From Bacteroidales bacterium (lineage in GTDB: Bacteria > Bacteroidota > Bacteroidia > Bacteroidales > G3-4614): DNA of 64,000 nt. Position numbers and translations under genes: made by a program. Positions 44,608-53,145 of this stretch are shown one piece after another. How positions within the stretch are numbered: position 1 is the first letter of the stretch; every line of letters begins with the position of its first letter. The stretch is taken from NCBI GenBank assembly GCA_017559955.1, contig JAFYPQ010000020.1, positions 1 through 64,000 on the forward strand, read 5' to 3'. Below the pieces are notes generated by a model. It made no database searches. It saw only the letters and a list, made by a program, of their open reading frames with translations, and was not told the origin of the DNA.

Positions 44608-47600
44608 TTACTCAGCGTCAACGCCCCATTGTTGTTTTGACAAACGTTTGTAGTTGTTGTAACGCCATGTTGCATTTGCTTGTGCTGCTTCGAACAACTC
44701 TGCTGCTTGGTCGGGGAATTGTTTGAATAGTGATGCGAAACGAACCTCACCTTTCAAGAAGTCTTGGAATTTATCCCATTGTGGTTCTTTGCTATCCAAA
44801 GAGAATGGGTTTTTGCCCTCTTCCTCTAGTTGAGGATTGTAACGCCACAAGTGCCAGTATCCGCATTCTACTGCAGCTGCTTGCTCAGCTTGTGCATTAC
44901 CCATACCTTTCTTAATTCCGTGATTGATACATGGAGCGTATGCGATAATGATTGATGGTCCGTCATAAGCTTCAGCCTCACGAATTGCTTTAAGAGCTTG
45001 AGCTTGGTCAGCACCCATTGCGATTTGCGCACAATATACATATCCGTATGTTGAAGCTATCAAACCAAGGTCTTTTTTACGGATACGTTTTCCTGCAGCG
45101 GCAAATTTAGCGATTGCTCCAACAGGTGTTGATTTTGATGCTTGTCCTCCTGTGTTTGAGTAAACCTCAGTATCAAGTACCAAAATATTTACGTTTTTAC
45201 CTGATGCCAATACGTGGTCTAATCCACCAAAGCCGATATCGTAAGATGCTCCGTCACCACCGATAATCCATTGTGATTTCTTGATGATGAATTTACATAG
45301 AGGCTCGATTGCTTTGCAGTACTCACATTTATCAGCATTTGCTTTTACAAGAGGAGTGATTTGTGTCTCTAACTCAACAGTCTTGTCTGCATTCTCTTTA
45401 TTCTCTATCCACTCAGCGAACAATGCTTTCAACTCTGCAGGACAGTTAGGACAATCTTGTGCTTTTGTCATCAACTCTGCAAGACGTACACGCATTTTGT
45501 CAACTGCGATGAACATACCCAAACCGAATTCGCAGAAGTCCTCGAACAATGAGTTTGCCCAAGCTGGTCCACGTCCGTTTTTAGCAGTTGTATAAGGTGT
45601 TGAAGGTATTGAACCTGAATAGATTGATGAACATCCAGTTGCATTTGCAACCATTTGACGTTCTCCGAACAATTGAGTTATAAGTTTAACGTATGGAGTC
45701 TCTCCACAACCTGAACATGCTCCTGAGAACTCAAACAAAGGAGTTGCAAATTGAGAGTTCTTAACGTTAGCTTTAACATCGACAAGAGCTTGTTTTGATG
45801 ATACGTTCTCTACGCAGTAATCCCAATTTTCAGCCTCTGCCATTTGTGTTTGCAAAGGTTTCATTGCAAGAGCTTTTCCGTTTTTGTTTCCTGGACATAC
45901 GTCAACACAGTTTGAACATCCTAAGCAGTCCATTACATCAACTTGCATACGGAATGTCATTCCTTCGAACGATTTTCCAATAGCTTTGATTGTCTTCATA
46001 TCTTTTCCTGCCTGCTCGTCGGCTGTCAATACGAATGGACGAATTGAAGCGTGAGGACAAACGTATGCACATTTGTTACATTGAATACAGTTCTCGGCTG
46101 TCCACTCGGGAACGAATGCCGATACTCCACGTTTTTCGTATTTAGCTGTTCCTGCAGGCCATGTTCCATCTTCCAATCCTACGAATGTCGAAACAGGAAG
46201 ATCGTCGCCTAATTGTGCATTAATTGGAGCAACCACCTCTTGGAAGAATTTAGGAGCTTTGCTCTCTGCTTTTACGTCATCTGCAAGAGTTGCCCATGCA
46301 GGATCTACCGCAACTTGAACATATTCGCCTCCACGATCTACTGCCGCATAGTTTTTATTAACAACATCTTCTCCTTTTTTACCGTATGATTTAACAATGA
46401 ATTTCTTCATTTGCTCGATAGCTAAATCGACAGGGATAACCTCTGTTATACGGAAGAATGCTGATTGAAGAATTGTATTTGTACGGTTACCCAATCCTAT
46501 CTCTTGTGCAATTTTTGTTGCATTGATTGTGTATAGGGTAATGTTCTTTTGCGCTAATGTGCGTTTTACGTTAGCCGGCATATTTGCCACCAACTCCTCT
46601 TCGTTCCAAATTGTATTCAATAGGAATGTACCGTTTTGACGGATACCACGAAGCACATCATACATTTTCAAATATGCTTGTACGTGGCAAGCCACGAAAC
46701 TTGGAGTGTTTACCAAATATGTAGAGCGGATAGGTTTGTCTCCGAAACGAAGGTGAGAACATGTGAAACCTCCCGATTTTTTAGAGTCGTAAGAGAAGTA
46801 TGCTTGACAATATTTGTCGGTATTCTCTCCGATGATTTTTACAGAGTTTTTGTTTGCTCCTACTGTTCCGTCAGCACCAAGTCCGAAGAATTTTCCTTCG
46901 AAAGCATCTGCATCGCCCATAGCTATCTCCTCTCCAACAGGCAGTGATGTATAGTTTACATCGTCATTGATACCTATTGTGAATTGATTTTTAGGCATTG
47001 GCAATGCCAAATTCTCGAACACCGCAAGAATTTGTGCAGGAGTTGTATCTTTTGATGACAAACCGTAACGTCCTCCTACGATAACAGGTGCGTTCTCTTT
47101 TCCATAGAAGCAATCTTTTACATCTAAGTATAGAGGCTCGCCTGTTGCTCCCGGCTCTTTTGTGCGATCAAGAACTGCAATGCGTTTTGCAGTTGCAGGA
47201 ACTGCAGCGATAAAGTCTTTTGCTGAGAATGGACGGTAAAGGTGCACTGTAACCAAACCTACTTTCTCACCTTTTGCTGTTAGGTAATCGATTGCCTCAC
47301 GAGCAGCCTCCGTAACAGATCCCATTGCAATAATTACACGGTCTGCGTCCTCTGCTCCGTAGTATGTAAATAGGTCGTAATTGCGTCCTGTGATTTTTGA
47401 AATTTCTTTCATATATCCACGTACTATTTCGGGAACTGCCTCATAGTAACGGTTGCATGATTCACGGTGTTGGAAGAATGTTTCGGGGTTCTCAGCCATA
47501 CCACGCATTACGGGAGACTCGGGATTTAATGCTCTCTCACGGAACTCTGCAAGAGCTTGTTGGTCGAGCAATGGAACCAAATCCGACTCCTCAATCATTT

Positions 47601-48153
47601 CGATTTTTTGAATCTCGTGTGATGTACGGAATCCGTCAAAGAAGTTTACGAATGGTACACGTGATTTGATTGTTGCCAAGTGTGCAACTCCCGACAAGTC
47701 CATTACCTCTTGGACAGAGCCTTCAGCCAACATTGCAAATCCTGTTTGACGACAAGCCATAACGTCTTGGTGGTCGCCAAAGATTGATAATGCGTGTGAT
47801 GCCAATGTTCGAGCAGATACGTGAAATACACATGGTAATAACTCTCCTGCTATTTTATACATATTCGGAATCATCAACAACAATCCTTGCGATGCTGTAT
47901 AAGTAGTTGTAAGGGCTCCAGCTTGCAATGAACCGTGAAGTGTTCCTGCTGCTCCTCCTTCTGATTGCATCTCTTGAACTGATACTACTTCGCCGAAGAT
48001 GTTTTTACGTCCTGCGGCTGCCCACTCATCAACGTACTCTGCCATTGGCGATGATGGGGTGATGGGATAAATAGCAGCAACTTCGCTAAACATATACGAT
48101 ATGTGTGCGGCTGCTTGGTTTCCATCACATGTCAACATTTTCTTTTGTTTCAT
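44608..48153 (-). CDS. nifJ: Pyruvate:ferredoxin (flavodoxin) oxidoreductase
   Basis: 1181 residues, the single-chain form of this oxygen-sensitive enzyme, which oxidises pyruvate and CoA to acetyl-CoA, CO2 and reduced ferredoxin. Domain I carries the TPP pyrimidine site (IYPITPSSPMAEY near residue 30). The ferredoxin domain has two [4Fe-4S] motifs (CIQCNKCAYVCP and CLGCSNCVDVCPG). A further cluster uses CSGCGETP and a distal Cys. The TPP diphosphate motif is GGDGASYDIGFGG to NTGGQ. It is monocistronic and ends at the terminator at 44484. It marks an anaerobic metabolism. Confidence 0.97.
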   Translation of the reverse strand: MKQKKMLTCDGNQAAAHISYMFSEVAAIYPITPSSPMAEYVDEWAAAGRKNIFGEVVSVQEMQSEGGAAGTLHGSLQAGALTTTYTASQGLLLMIPNMYKIAGELLPCVFHVSARTLASHALSIFGDHQDVMACRQTGFAMLAEGSVQEVMDLSGVAHLATIKSRVPFVNFFDGFRTSHEIQKIEMIEESDLVPLLDQQALAEFRERALNPESPVMRGMAENPETFFQHRESCNRYYEAVPEIVRGYMKEISKITGRNYDLFTYYGAEDADRVIIAMGSVTEAAREAIDYLTAKGEKVGLVTVHLYRPFSAKDFIAAVPATAKRIAVLDRTKEPGATGEPLYLDVKDCFYGKENAPVIVGGRYGLSSKDTTPAQILAVFENLALPMPKNQFTIGINDDVNYTSLPVGEEIAMGDADAFEGKFFGLGADGTVGANKNSVKIIGENTDKYCQAYFSYDSKKSGGFTCSHLRFGDKPIRSTYLVNTPSFVACHVQAYLKMYDVLRGIRQNGTFLLNTIWNEEELVANMPANVKRTLAQKNITLYTINATKIAQEIGLGNRTNTILQSAFFRITEVIPVDLAIEQMKKFIVKSYGKKGEDVVNKNYAAVDRGGEYVQVAVDPAWATLADDVKAESKAPKFFQEVVAPINAQLGDDLPVSTFVGLEDGTWPAGTAKYEKRGVSAFVPEWTAENCIQCNKCAYVCPHASIRPFVLTADEQAGKDMKTIKAIGKSFEGMTFRMQVDVMDCLGCSNCVDVCPGNKNGKALAMKPLQTQMAEAENWDYCVENVSSKQALVDVKANVKNSQFATPLFEFSGACSGCGETPYVKLITQLFGERQMVANATGCSSIYSGSIPSTPYTTAKNGRGPAWANSLFEDFCEFGLGMFIAVDKMRVRLAELMTKAQDCPNCPAELKALFAEWIENKENADKTVELETQITPLVKANADKCEYCKAIEPLCKFIIKKSQWIIGGDGASYDIGFGGLDHVLASGKNVNILVLDTEVYSNTGGQASKSTPVGAIAKFAAAGKRIRKKDLGLIASTYGYVYCAQIAMGADQAQALKAIREAEAYDGPSIIIAYAPCINHGIKKGMGNAQAEQAAAVECGYWHLWRYNPQLEEEGKNPFSLDSKEPQWDKFQDFLKGEVRFASLFKQFPDQAAELFEAAQANATWRYNNYKRLSKQQWGVDAE

Positions 48154-48221
48154 GTTCGTTTAATTTATTTAGTATTAGTAATTTATATAGTCTATTTCCG
48201 CTATTGTCTGTATTTTATATT

Positions 48222-49397
48222 TTAATATAAAAGCCCAAACATCCACAAAGGTACAACATTTTCTTTACCTATCATTATATTATCCTCTGCATATATGATA
48301 TTTGTATCTTTTTTTCGATATTTTACTGTTCCAACCTTAAAAGAATATGCTCCGTCTATTACAAAATGCACACCTTTTTGCCCTTTGGTTACGGTGTGGT
48401 CTTTGAACAAGGCGTTACAAAAGAATGTCTCTGCCAAAGATTGAGAGTTTATATTCTCTTCGCCCACCACCTGCATAAGGTTGGGATTATGCATATATAC
48501 CTTGGCGGGTTTCTTAGGAAACGACTCACCCTCTTCGTACAATACATTTATAAGCCTCGCATCGGAGAGATACTTTATATAGTTTACCACCGTTGCTCGA
48601 GAGGTAGCTATCTCCTGACTCAACTTGCTTACGTTTGGTGTGCAAGGAGCATCTTTCACCAAAAGATAAAGCAGTTTTCGTATTTTTGTAAGATATGCAG
48701 GTTCTATCTGCTTGATAAGCAAGATATCCACCTCCATCATCATATTCATCGTTTTAAGAAGATTCTCCGAGAAGTTGCGTTTCTCCAAAAAGAATGGATA
48801 GAATCCATGTTGCAAATAGGCATCGAAGTAGTCGTAGGGATTTACCTTTGATGTTATCTCCTCTGCTATCTGTTTATGGTTTTCCAACAACTCATCAAGT
48901 GTTAATGGCTTAATATGTGCCGTTGTCATTAAGTTAAGATACTCCCTGAACGAGAAGCCTCGCAAATTGTACGAGTGAACTACATCAGCAAGATATGGGT
49001 TATCCCCTTTCAATCGCATTACCGACGAGCCTGTAAAGACAATATTCAACTGAGGAATATTGTCATAACAATATCGCAACTCTTCGCTCCACTTGGGGTA
49101 TTTGAACACTTGGTCGATAAGCAGTGTTTTGCCCCCCTGAGCGGCAAACTCTTCGGCAAATTGTGCCAAGGTTTTATCGGTAAAACAGAGATGATTTAGA
49201 TTTATATACAAACATTCACGAGATTTTCCAAACCTCTCTTTGGCATATTTTAATAGGAACGTTGTTTTACCTACACCACGACTTCCTTTAATTCCTATAA
49301 GACGATGACTCCAATCTATTTCACGCATCAACCCTCTCTCGACGGGCGAATTTACATGCTCGACAAGATACTCGTGCGTTTTATAAAACAACTCCAT
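48222..49397 (-). CDS. AAA family ATPase with C-terminal winged helix (AAA_14/DUF4143 type)
   Basis: 391 residues from MELFYKTHEYLVEH. Walker A is GIKGSRGVGKTTFLLKYAK, the Walker B-like segment is KTLLIDQVFKYPKW, and the sensor is IVFTGSSVMRL. A winged helix lies at about 265-310 (SKLSQEIATSRATVVNYIKYLS), and the C-terminal DUF4143-like part has VYMHNPNLMQVV. Bacteroidales carry many paralogues; their role is not established, and DNA- or effector-linked ATPases have been suggested. The 5' leader of about 100 bases carries AATTAGG tracts. Confidence 0.87.
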   Translation of the reverse strand: MELFYKTHEYLVEHVNSPVERGLMREIDWSHRLIGIKGSRGVGKTTFLLKYAKERFGKSRECLYINLNHLCFTDKTLAQFAEEFAAQGGKTLLIDQVFKYPKWSEELRYCYDNIPQLNIVFTGSSVMRLKGDNPYLADVVHSYNLRGFSFREYLNLMTTAHIKPLTLDELLENHKQIAEEITSKVNPYDYFDAYLQHGFYPFFLEKRNFSENLLKTMNMMMEVDILLIKQIEPAYLTKIRKLLYLLVKDAPCTPNVSKLSQEIATSRATVVNYIKYLSDARLINVLYEEGESFPKKPAKVYMHNPNLMQVVGEENINSQSLAETFFCNALFKDHTVTKGQKGVHFVIDGAYSFKVGTVKYRKKDTNIIYAEDNIMIGKENVVPLWMFGLLY

Positions 49398-49416
49398 TGG
49401 AAGCATCTTTTTCTCT

Positions 49417-49450
49417 CAATTAGGAATTAGAAATTAGGAATTAGAAATTT
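49417..49450. repeat. Tandem AATTAGGAATTAGA tract
   Basis: Three near-identical units of AATTAGGAATTAG / AAATTAGG in tandem, in the leader of the AAA ATPase gene. Confidence 0.65.
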
Positions 49451-49501
49451 AAGAATGAATAAATTCATTATAAATACGCATTACCACCACTTTATGAAGT
49501 A

Positions 49502-49532
49502 CAAAAGTAATTTAAAAATTTAGTTTTTGCAA
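49502..49532 (-). promoter_or_regulatory. Promoter of the AAA ATPase gene
   Basis: Minus strand: TTG (49530-49532), 20 bases, TACTTTTG (49502-49509). Confidence 0.55.
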
Positions 49533-49704
49533 TGTAGAGTTTACATTTTAACACTAAAAAAATTATTTTTTAAAATTTATTTTAATAACACAATAGTTAA
49601 TTTATGTATGCAAGAATACGGCTAAAACTATACAAACCAAACAGATAACATTTTTTTACGTTGTTAAAGTTTATGTAATTTTAGGTCAACTCCGATATTT
49701 TGAG

Positions 49705-49712
49705 TATCTTTG
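49705..49712 (+). promoter_or_regulatory. -7 box of the T9SS cargo gene
   Basis: TATCTTTG, 26 bases before the ATG at 49738. A TTA rather than TTG lies near the -33 position. Confidence 0.45.
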
Positions 49713-49737
49713 CAGGCGAAATTTTAAAAATTAATCT

Positions 49738-51723
49738 ATGAAAAAACTTTTACTCAATGTTTCGCTAATTTTAGCGTTTTTATTTTCAGCGAATTTAATT
49801 TTTGCTCAATATCAACTTACCAACTCAGGTTTTGAGAATTGGGAAAGCGTAAGCCAAAAGAAACCAGGATTATTTGGTGAGACAATATCTGGAAACGAAC
49901 CAACTCAATGGAACTCTTTCGTTACTGCACAAGTCGCAAGTTCAACCTATGCTAGTGCTATTGCAAACAAAGTTGAAGCATCATCAGATGTTCGTCCAGG
50001 AACAACAGGCAGTAAATCTGCAAAAATATGGACAACTTCAGTACTAGGAGTTAAAGCTAACGGTAACCTAACAACAGGTAAAATTTATGGCGGAAGTATG
50101 ACTCCTTCTGATGCAAGTGGAAACTATAACTTTTCAGATCCATCATCTGATGCAGCGTTCAAACATACCTTTGCCGGTAAACCTGACTCAATTGCAACTT
50201 GGTTAAAATTTGTTCCAAGTAGCACTTCAGACAAAGCTCGAGTTTCAGCAATTATCCACGAAAACTCTCGCTACCAAGACCCTGAGCCTGAGGCAAAAAC
50301 ATATACTAATGTAGTTGCTAAAGCTCAAAAGAACTTTAGTGCAACTTCAAACAAAGGCTGGCAAAGAATCTCTGTTCCTTTTGTTTATGAAGGCGACAAA
50401 ACTCCTGCTTACATTCTTGTATCATATACAACTAATGCTACTCCTGGAGGTGGAAATACAAACGATGCTCTTTACATTGATGACGCAGAGATGATTTACA
50501 ACTCAAAAGCAAACTCTGTAAGTTTCAATGGTACTACATTTGCAGGTTTCAACAAAAACACATATACATATAACAATATTACAGGAAACGTTCCTTCAAA
50601 TGTTACCGCTGTTGTTGATGGTGTTTCTGCTACATATACATCAAATATCGACAAAACAAACAACCGTGTTACCATTACAGTTAAGGGTGGCGACATAAGT
50701 GCAAACTCATCGAACTATCACACATATACATTCAATTTTGAGATACCAAAAGTTACCGTTTCGGTAGCTTCGGCAAACAGCACAATGGGTAGTGCATATA
50801 TAGGTTCGATTGGAACCACAACTGCTCAAATAGAGAAAGGCTCGTCAACTACAATTACTGCTGTTGCAAATAGCGGATATATGTTCAAGAACTGGACAAA
50901 CAATGGCACAGTTGTAAGCACAAATGCTACATATAGCGTTACTGCTAACGACAATATGAATTTGGTTGCAAACTTTGTTAAGGTATATACCGTTTCAATC
51001 AGCGTAAATAAAGCTTCATACGGTACTGCTTATATCGGAACAGCAGGCGTAACTTCGGCTTCGGTTGAAGAGGGTGCCTCGATAACAATTACTGCGGTTG
51101 CTGCCGACGGATACAAATTCACCTCTTGGAAAGAGGGTCGAGATGTAATCAGCAAAGAGGCTGTTTACACTATCAACAATGTAAGCAAAGACATTGAGTA
51201 TGTTGCAACATTTGCAGCTAAGACAAAAAGTAATCTTGCATTCGAAAACTCAAATGTCGATTACAGCGACATAGACAACAACACATTCTCTAACACTGCT
51301 TCATCGACAAACTCTGAAGGTGCAATATCTTATGCTATTACCGAAACAAGCGAGGCAGGCGTTGCTACTATTGACGCTACAACTGGAGTTGTTACATTCT
51401 TGAAAGTGGGCAATATCACAGTTACTGCTACTCAAGAGGCTTGGGGCGACTACTTGGAGACAAGCGTAAGCTATACTCTACGCATCACTCCGACAGGTAT
51501 CGAAGAGAACAATGCCGAAAATGTTGCAGTTTACTCTAACTCAGGAGCAATCGTTATAGAGAGCAACGATGTTGTTAAAGTTCAAATATTTAATATGAGT
51601 GGAACTTTGATTAAATCGACCGTATCGAACGGCAACAACTCGATAGATGTAATTAAGGGCGTTTACATAGTTAAAGTATCGTCAGACAACAATAGCAAAG
51701 TTGTAAAAGTTGTGGTTAAGTAA
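49738..51723 (+). CDS. Secreted protein with carbohydrate-binding-like N-terminus, InlB B-repeats and T9SS sorting domain
   Basis: 661 residues with a signal peptide (LILAFLFSANLIFAQ). The N-terminal 240 residues (GFENWESVSQ, KDSIATWLKFVPSS-like, ALYIDDAEMIY) resemble the PCMD jelly roll. Two InlB-type B-repeat modules follow: ITAVANSGYMFKNWTNNGT and ITAVAADGYKFTSWKEGRD, about 75 residues apart. A bacterial Ig-like segment is next. The last 70 residues (VKVQIFNMSGTLIKS, GVYIVKV) are a type A T9SS tail, so it is exported to the cell surface. It probably binds glycans or host material. A terminator follows directly. Confidence 0.88.
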   Translation: MKKLLLNVSLILAFLFSANLIFAQYQLTNSGFENWESVSQKKPGLFGETISGNEPTQWNSFVTAQVASSTYASAIANKVEASSDVRPGTTGSKSAKIWTTSVLGVKANGNLTTGKIYGGSMTPSDASGNYNFSDPSSDAAFKHTFAGKPDSIATWLKFVPSSTSDKARVSAIIHENSRYQDPEPEAKTYTNVVAKAQKNFSATSNKGWQRISVPFVYEGDKTPAYILVSYTTNATPGGGNTNDALYIDDAEMIYNSKANSVSFNGTTFAGFNKNTYTYNNITGNVPSNVTAVVDGVSATYTSNIDKTNNRVTITVKGGDISANSSNYHTYTFNFEIPKVTVSVASANSTMGSAYIGSIGTTTAQIEKGSSTTITAVANSGYMFKNWTNNGTVVSTNATYSVTANDNMNLVANFVKVYTVSISVNKASYGTAYIGTAGVTSASVEEGASITITAVAADGYKFTSWKEGRDVISKEAVYTINNVSKDIEYVATFAAKTKSNLAFENSNVDYSDIDNNTFSNTASSTNSEGAISYAITETSEAGVATIDATTGVVTFLKVGNITVTATQEAWGDYLETSVSYTLRITPTGIEENNAENVAVYSNSGAIVIESNDVVKVQIFNMSGTLIKSTVSNGNNSIDVIKGVYIVKVSSDNNSKVVKVVVK

Positions 51724-51746
51724 TTAATAAACCTAATACAATCTTG

Positions 51747-51778
51747 AGAACGGCAACAGGTTGTTGCCGTTCTTTTTT
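51747..51778 (+). terminator. Terminator of the T9SS cargo gene
   Basis: AGAACGGCAAC (51747-51757), five-base loop, GTTGCCGTTCT (51763-51773), then T6. Confidence 0.9.
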
Positions 51779-51787
51779 ACAAAAAAT

Positions 51788-52594
51788 ATGGCAGTTAAAT
51801 TTTTAAGCCTTTCGAGTGGCAGCAGTGGCAACTGCTACTATATAGGTACCGAAGAGGAGGGTTTTCTGATTGACGCAGGCATAAGTGCCAGAAAAATAAA
51901 GAAGACTCTCGCCGAACACGGCATCGATATTGCAATGGTTAAGGGCGTGTGCATTTCGCACGACCACGCCGATCATATTGCCGCCGCAGGGTATCTGGGC
52001 GAGCGTATGGGTAAGCCTATATATGTTACCAAAAGCACTCTTGAAGGAATGAATCGCAACTGGAGAATGAGCGAAAAGATTTATACTGCCCATCGCTTTA
52101 TTTTTAAAGAGATAGGCTTCTCGCTTGCAGGCTTTGAGATTATCCCTTTTGAGGTTCCGCACGACGGGCGAGACAATATCGGATTCTTGGTTAAACGTGG
52201 CGATTGGAGTATGGCTTTCGCTACCGACTTAGGAAGAATTACCCCTACCGTTAAACGTTTTATTACCCGTGCAAAGTATTTGGTTATCGAATCGAACTAC
52301 GATGCCGAGATGCTCAGAAACGGCAAATACAACTATTTTCTTAAACGTAGAATTTTAGGTGAGAACGGACACCTTTGCAACGCTGTTACTGCGAAGTTCT
52401 TAGCCGAGAACTTTTGCGAATGCTGCTTTAAGAAGATTTTCTTATGCCATATAAGCAACGAAAACAATACTCCCGACCTTGCTCTTAAAACAACTACCGA
52501 TGCTCTTTCCGATGCAGGGGTTAAACTTGGCGAGGATGTTGATGTTTACGCTCTTAAACGAGATAAAGCAACAGAAATGTTTGTGTTGGATTAA
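51788..52594 (+). CDS. Metallo-beta-lactamase-fold hydrolase (YycJ/WalJ-like)
   Basis: 268 residues from MAVKFLSLSSGSSGNCYYIG. The metal motif HxHxDH is in CISHDHADHIAA. Further ligands are in VPHDGRDNIGF, FATDLG and the C-terminal LCHISNENNT. The family includes YycJ/WalJ and related exonuclease-like proteins with roles around DNA replication and the cell wall; the substrate is not known. The in-frame ATG at 51761 lies inside the preceding terminator and is rejected. Initiation only 10 bases after that terminator's T run suggests a start dependent on readthrough or a very short leader. Confidence 0.88.
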   Translation: MAVKFLSLSSGSSGNCYYIGTEEEGFLIDAGISARKIKKTLAEHGIDIAMVKGVCISHDHADHIAAAGYLGERMGKPIYVTKSTLEGMNRNWRMSEKIYTAHRFIFKEIGFSLAGFEIIPFEVPHDGRDNIGFLVKRGDWSMAFATDLGRITPTVKRFITRAKYLVIESNYDAEMLRNGKYNYFLKRRILGENGHLCNAVTAKFLAENFCECCFKKIFLCHISNENNTPDLALKTTTDALSDAGVKLGEDVDVYALKRDKATEMFVLD

Positions 52595-52611
52595 TTTTTA
52601 TCGGTTTTTGT

Positions 52612-52642
52612 TTGCGAGTTACGCTCATTGTTGTTACCTTTG
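52612..52642 (+). promoter_or_regulatory. Promoter of tRNA-Lys
   Basis: TTG (52612-52614), 20 bases, TACCTTTG (52635-52642), the same -7 octamer as tRNA-Met. Leader of about 18 bases. Confidence 0.65.
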
Positions 52643-52666
52643 CACCCGCAAACAATAATTTTTGCT

Positions 52667-52739
52667 GACTCCGTAGCTCAGCTGGTAGAGCAAATGACTC
52701 TTAATCATTGGGCCGAGGGTTCGAATCCCTCCGGGGTCA
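52667..52739 (+). tRNA. tRNA-Lys (CTT)
   Basis: 73 bases with a full cloverleaf. Acceptor GACTCCG pairs with CGGGGTC (one T-G pair), discriminator A. The anticodon stem is AATGA/TCATT with loop CTCTTAA, and the T stem is GAGGG/CCCTC. CCA is not encoded. Its last 20 bases are partly duplicated at 52958-52981. Confidence 0.95.
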
Positions 52740-52744
52740 CTTTT

Positions 52745-52771
52745 GAGCAACCAAATGGTTGCTCTTTTTTT
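52745..52771 (+). terminator. Terminator of tRNA-Lys
   Basis: GAGCAACC (52745-52752), loop AAAT, GGTTGCTC (52757-52764), T7. Confidence 0.9.
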
Positions 52772-52846
52772 ATGTCGGGATTCTCACGGAAAAGTTAACT
52801 CACAGACAGATAGCGGTCGAAAGGCTTCGCACTTTCTCCGTCTTTA

Positions 52847-52936
52847 CTCCGTCGCATAGAGTACTATGCTCCCCATTTTAAAGCACGGATTAACATTTAG
52901 TTAATCCTATTTGCTTCGCTAATACCTTAAAATGCC
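52847..52936 (+). repeat. Structured element, copy A
   Basis: Helix 0: GCATAG/CTATGC (52854-52859 with 52864-52869). Outer helix: CATTTTAA/TTAAAATG (52874-52881 with 52927-52934), enclosing hairpin 1, GGATTAAC/GTTAATCC (52887-52894 with 52900-52907), and hairpin 2, ATTTGC/GCTAAT (52909-52914 with 52918-52923, one mismatch). Together they form a three-way junction behind a leading hairpin. Copy B keeps every helix with altered bases. Confidence 0.7.
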
Positions 52937-52957
52937 TTGATTTTTGTTCCACAAAAA

Positions 52958-52981
52958 TTCGAATCTTTTCTCCGGGGTCAC
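52958..52981 (+). repeat. Duplicate of the tRNA-Lys 3' end
   Basis: TTCGAATC, five bases, then TCCGGGGTCAC. In the tRNA the same two blocks (52720-52727 and 52730-52740) are two bases apart. The twelve bases CTCCGGGGTCAC are identical at 52729-52740 and 52970-52981, 241 bases apart. No tRNA body precedes this copy. Confidence 0.85.
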
Positions 52982-52986
52982 GGTAT

Positions 52987-53012
52987 AAGCTGCACATTGT
53001 GCAGCTTTTTTT
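52987..53012 (+). terminator. Terminator behind the duplicated tRNA end
   Basis: AAGCTGCAC (52987-52995), loop ATT, GTGCAGCTT (52999-53007), T7. It occupies the same place relative to the duplicated tRNA end as 52745-52771 does to the real tRNA, with unrelated stem bases. Confidence 0.85.
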
Positions 53013-53030
53013 GTATCTGTCGGGATTGCC

Positions 53031-53119
53031 CTCCGTCGCACAGAGCACTGTGCTCCCCACGCTGTGGCACAAATTGACATTTAGTCAATTTTATTTGCTT
53101 CGCAAATGCCTTGCGTGCC
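53031..53119 (+). repeat. Structured element, copy B
   Basis: Helix 0: GCACAG/CTGTGC (53038-53043 with 53048-53053). Outer helix: CACGC/GCGTG (53058-53062 with 53113-53117). Hairpin 1: AAATTGAC/GTCAATTT (53071-53078 with 53084-53091). Hairpin 2: ATTTGC/GCAAAT (53093-53098 with 53102-53107). Against copy A, one pair in helix 0, three in the outer helix and three in hairpin 1 change on both sides with pairing kept. Confidence 0.7.
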
Positions 53120-53145
53120 TCCGTCGCACAGAGCACTGTGGTGCC
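53119..53145 (+). repeat. Structured element, partial copy C
   Basis: CTCCGTCGCACAGAGCACTG followed by TGGTGCC: the leading segment and helix 0 of copy B, then divergence. Confidence 0.65.

Larger units (their letters stand above)
49398..49704. other. Spacer between the AAA ATPase and the T9SS cargo gene
   Basis: About 310 bases. It contains tandem AATTAGG units (49417-49450), the minus-strand ATPase promoter (49502-49532) and plain AT-rich DNA up to the cargo gene -7 box. No gene seen. Confidence 0.6.

Noticed and set aside
48222-49397. AAA ATPase as part of a defence island
   Set aside because: It stands alone between housekeeping and envelope genes, with no nuclease, toxin or phage-related neighbour. 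Paralogues of this type are common in Bacteroidales.
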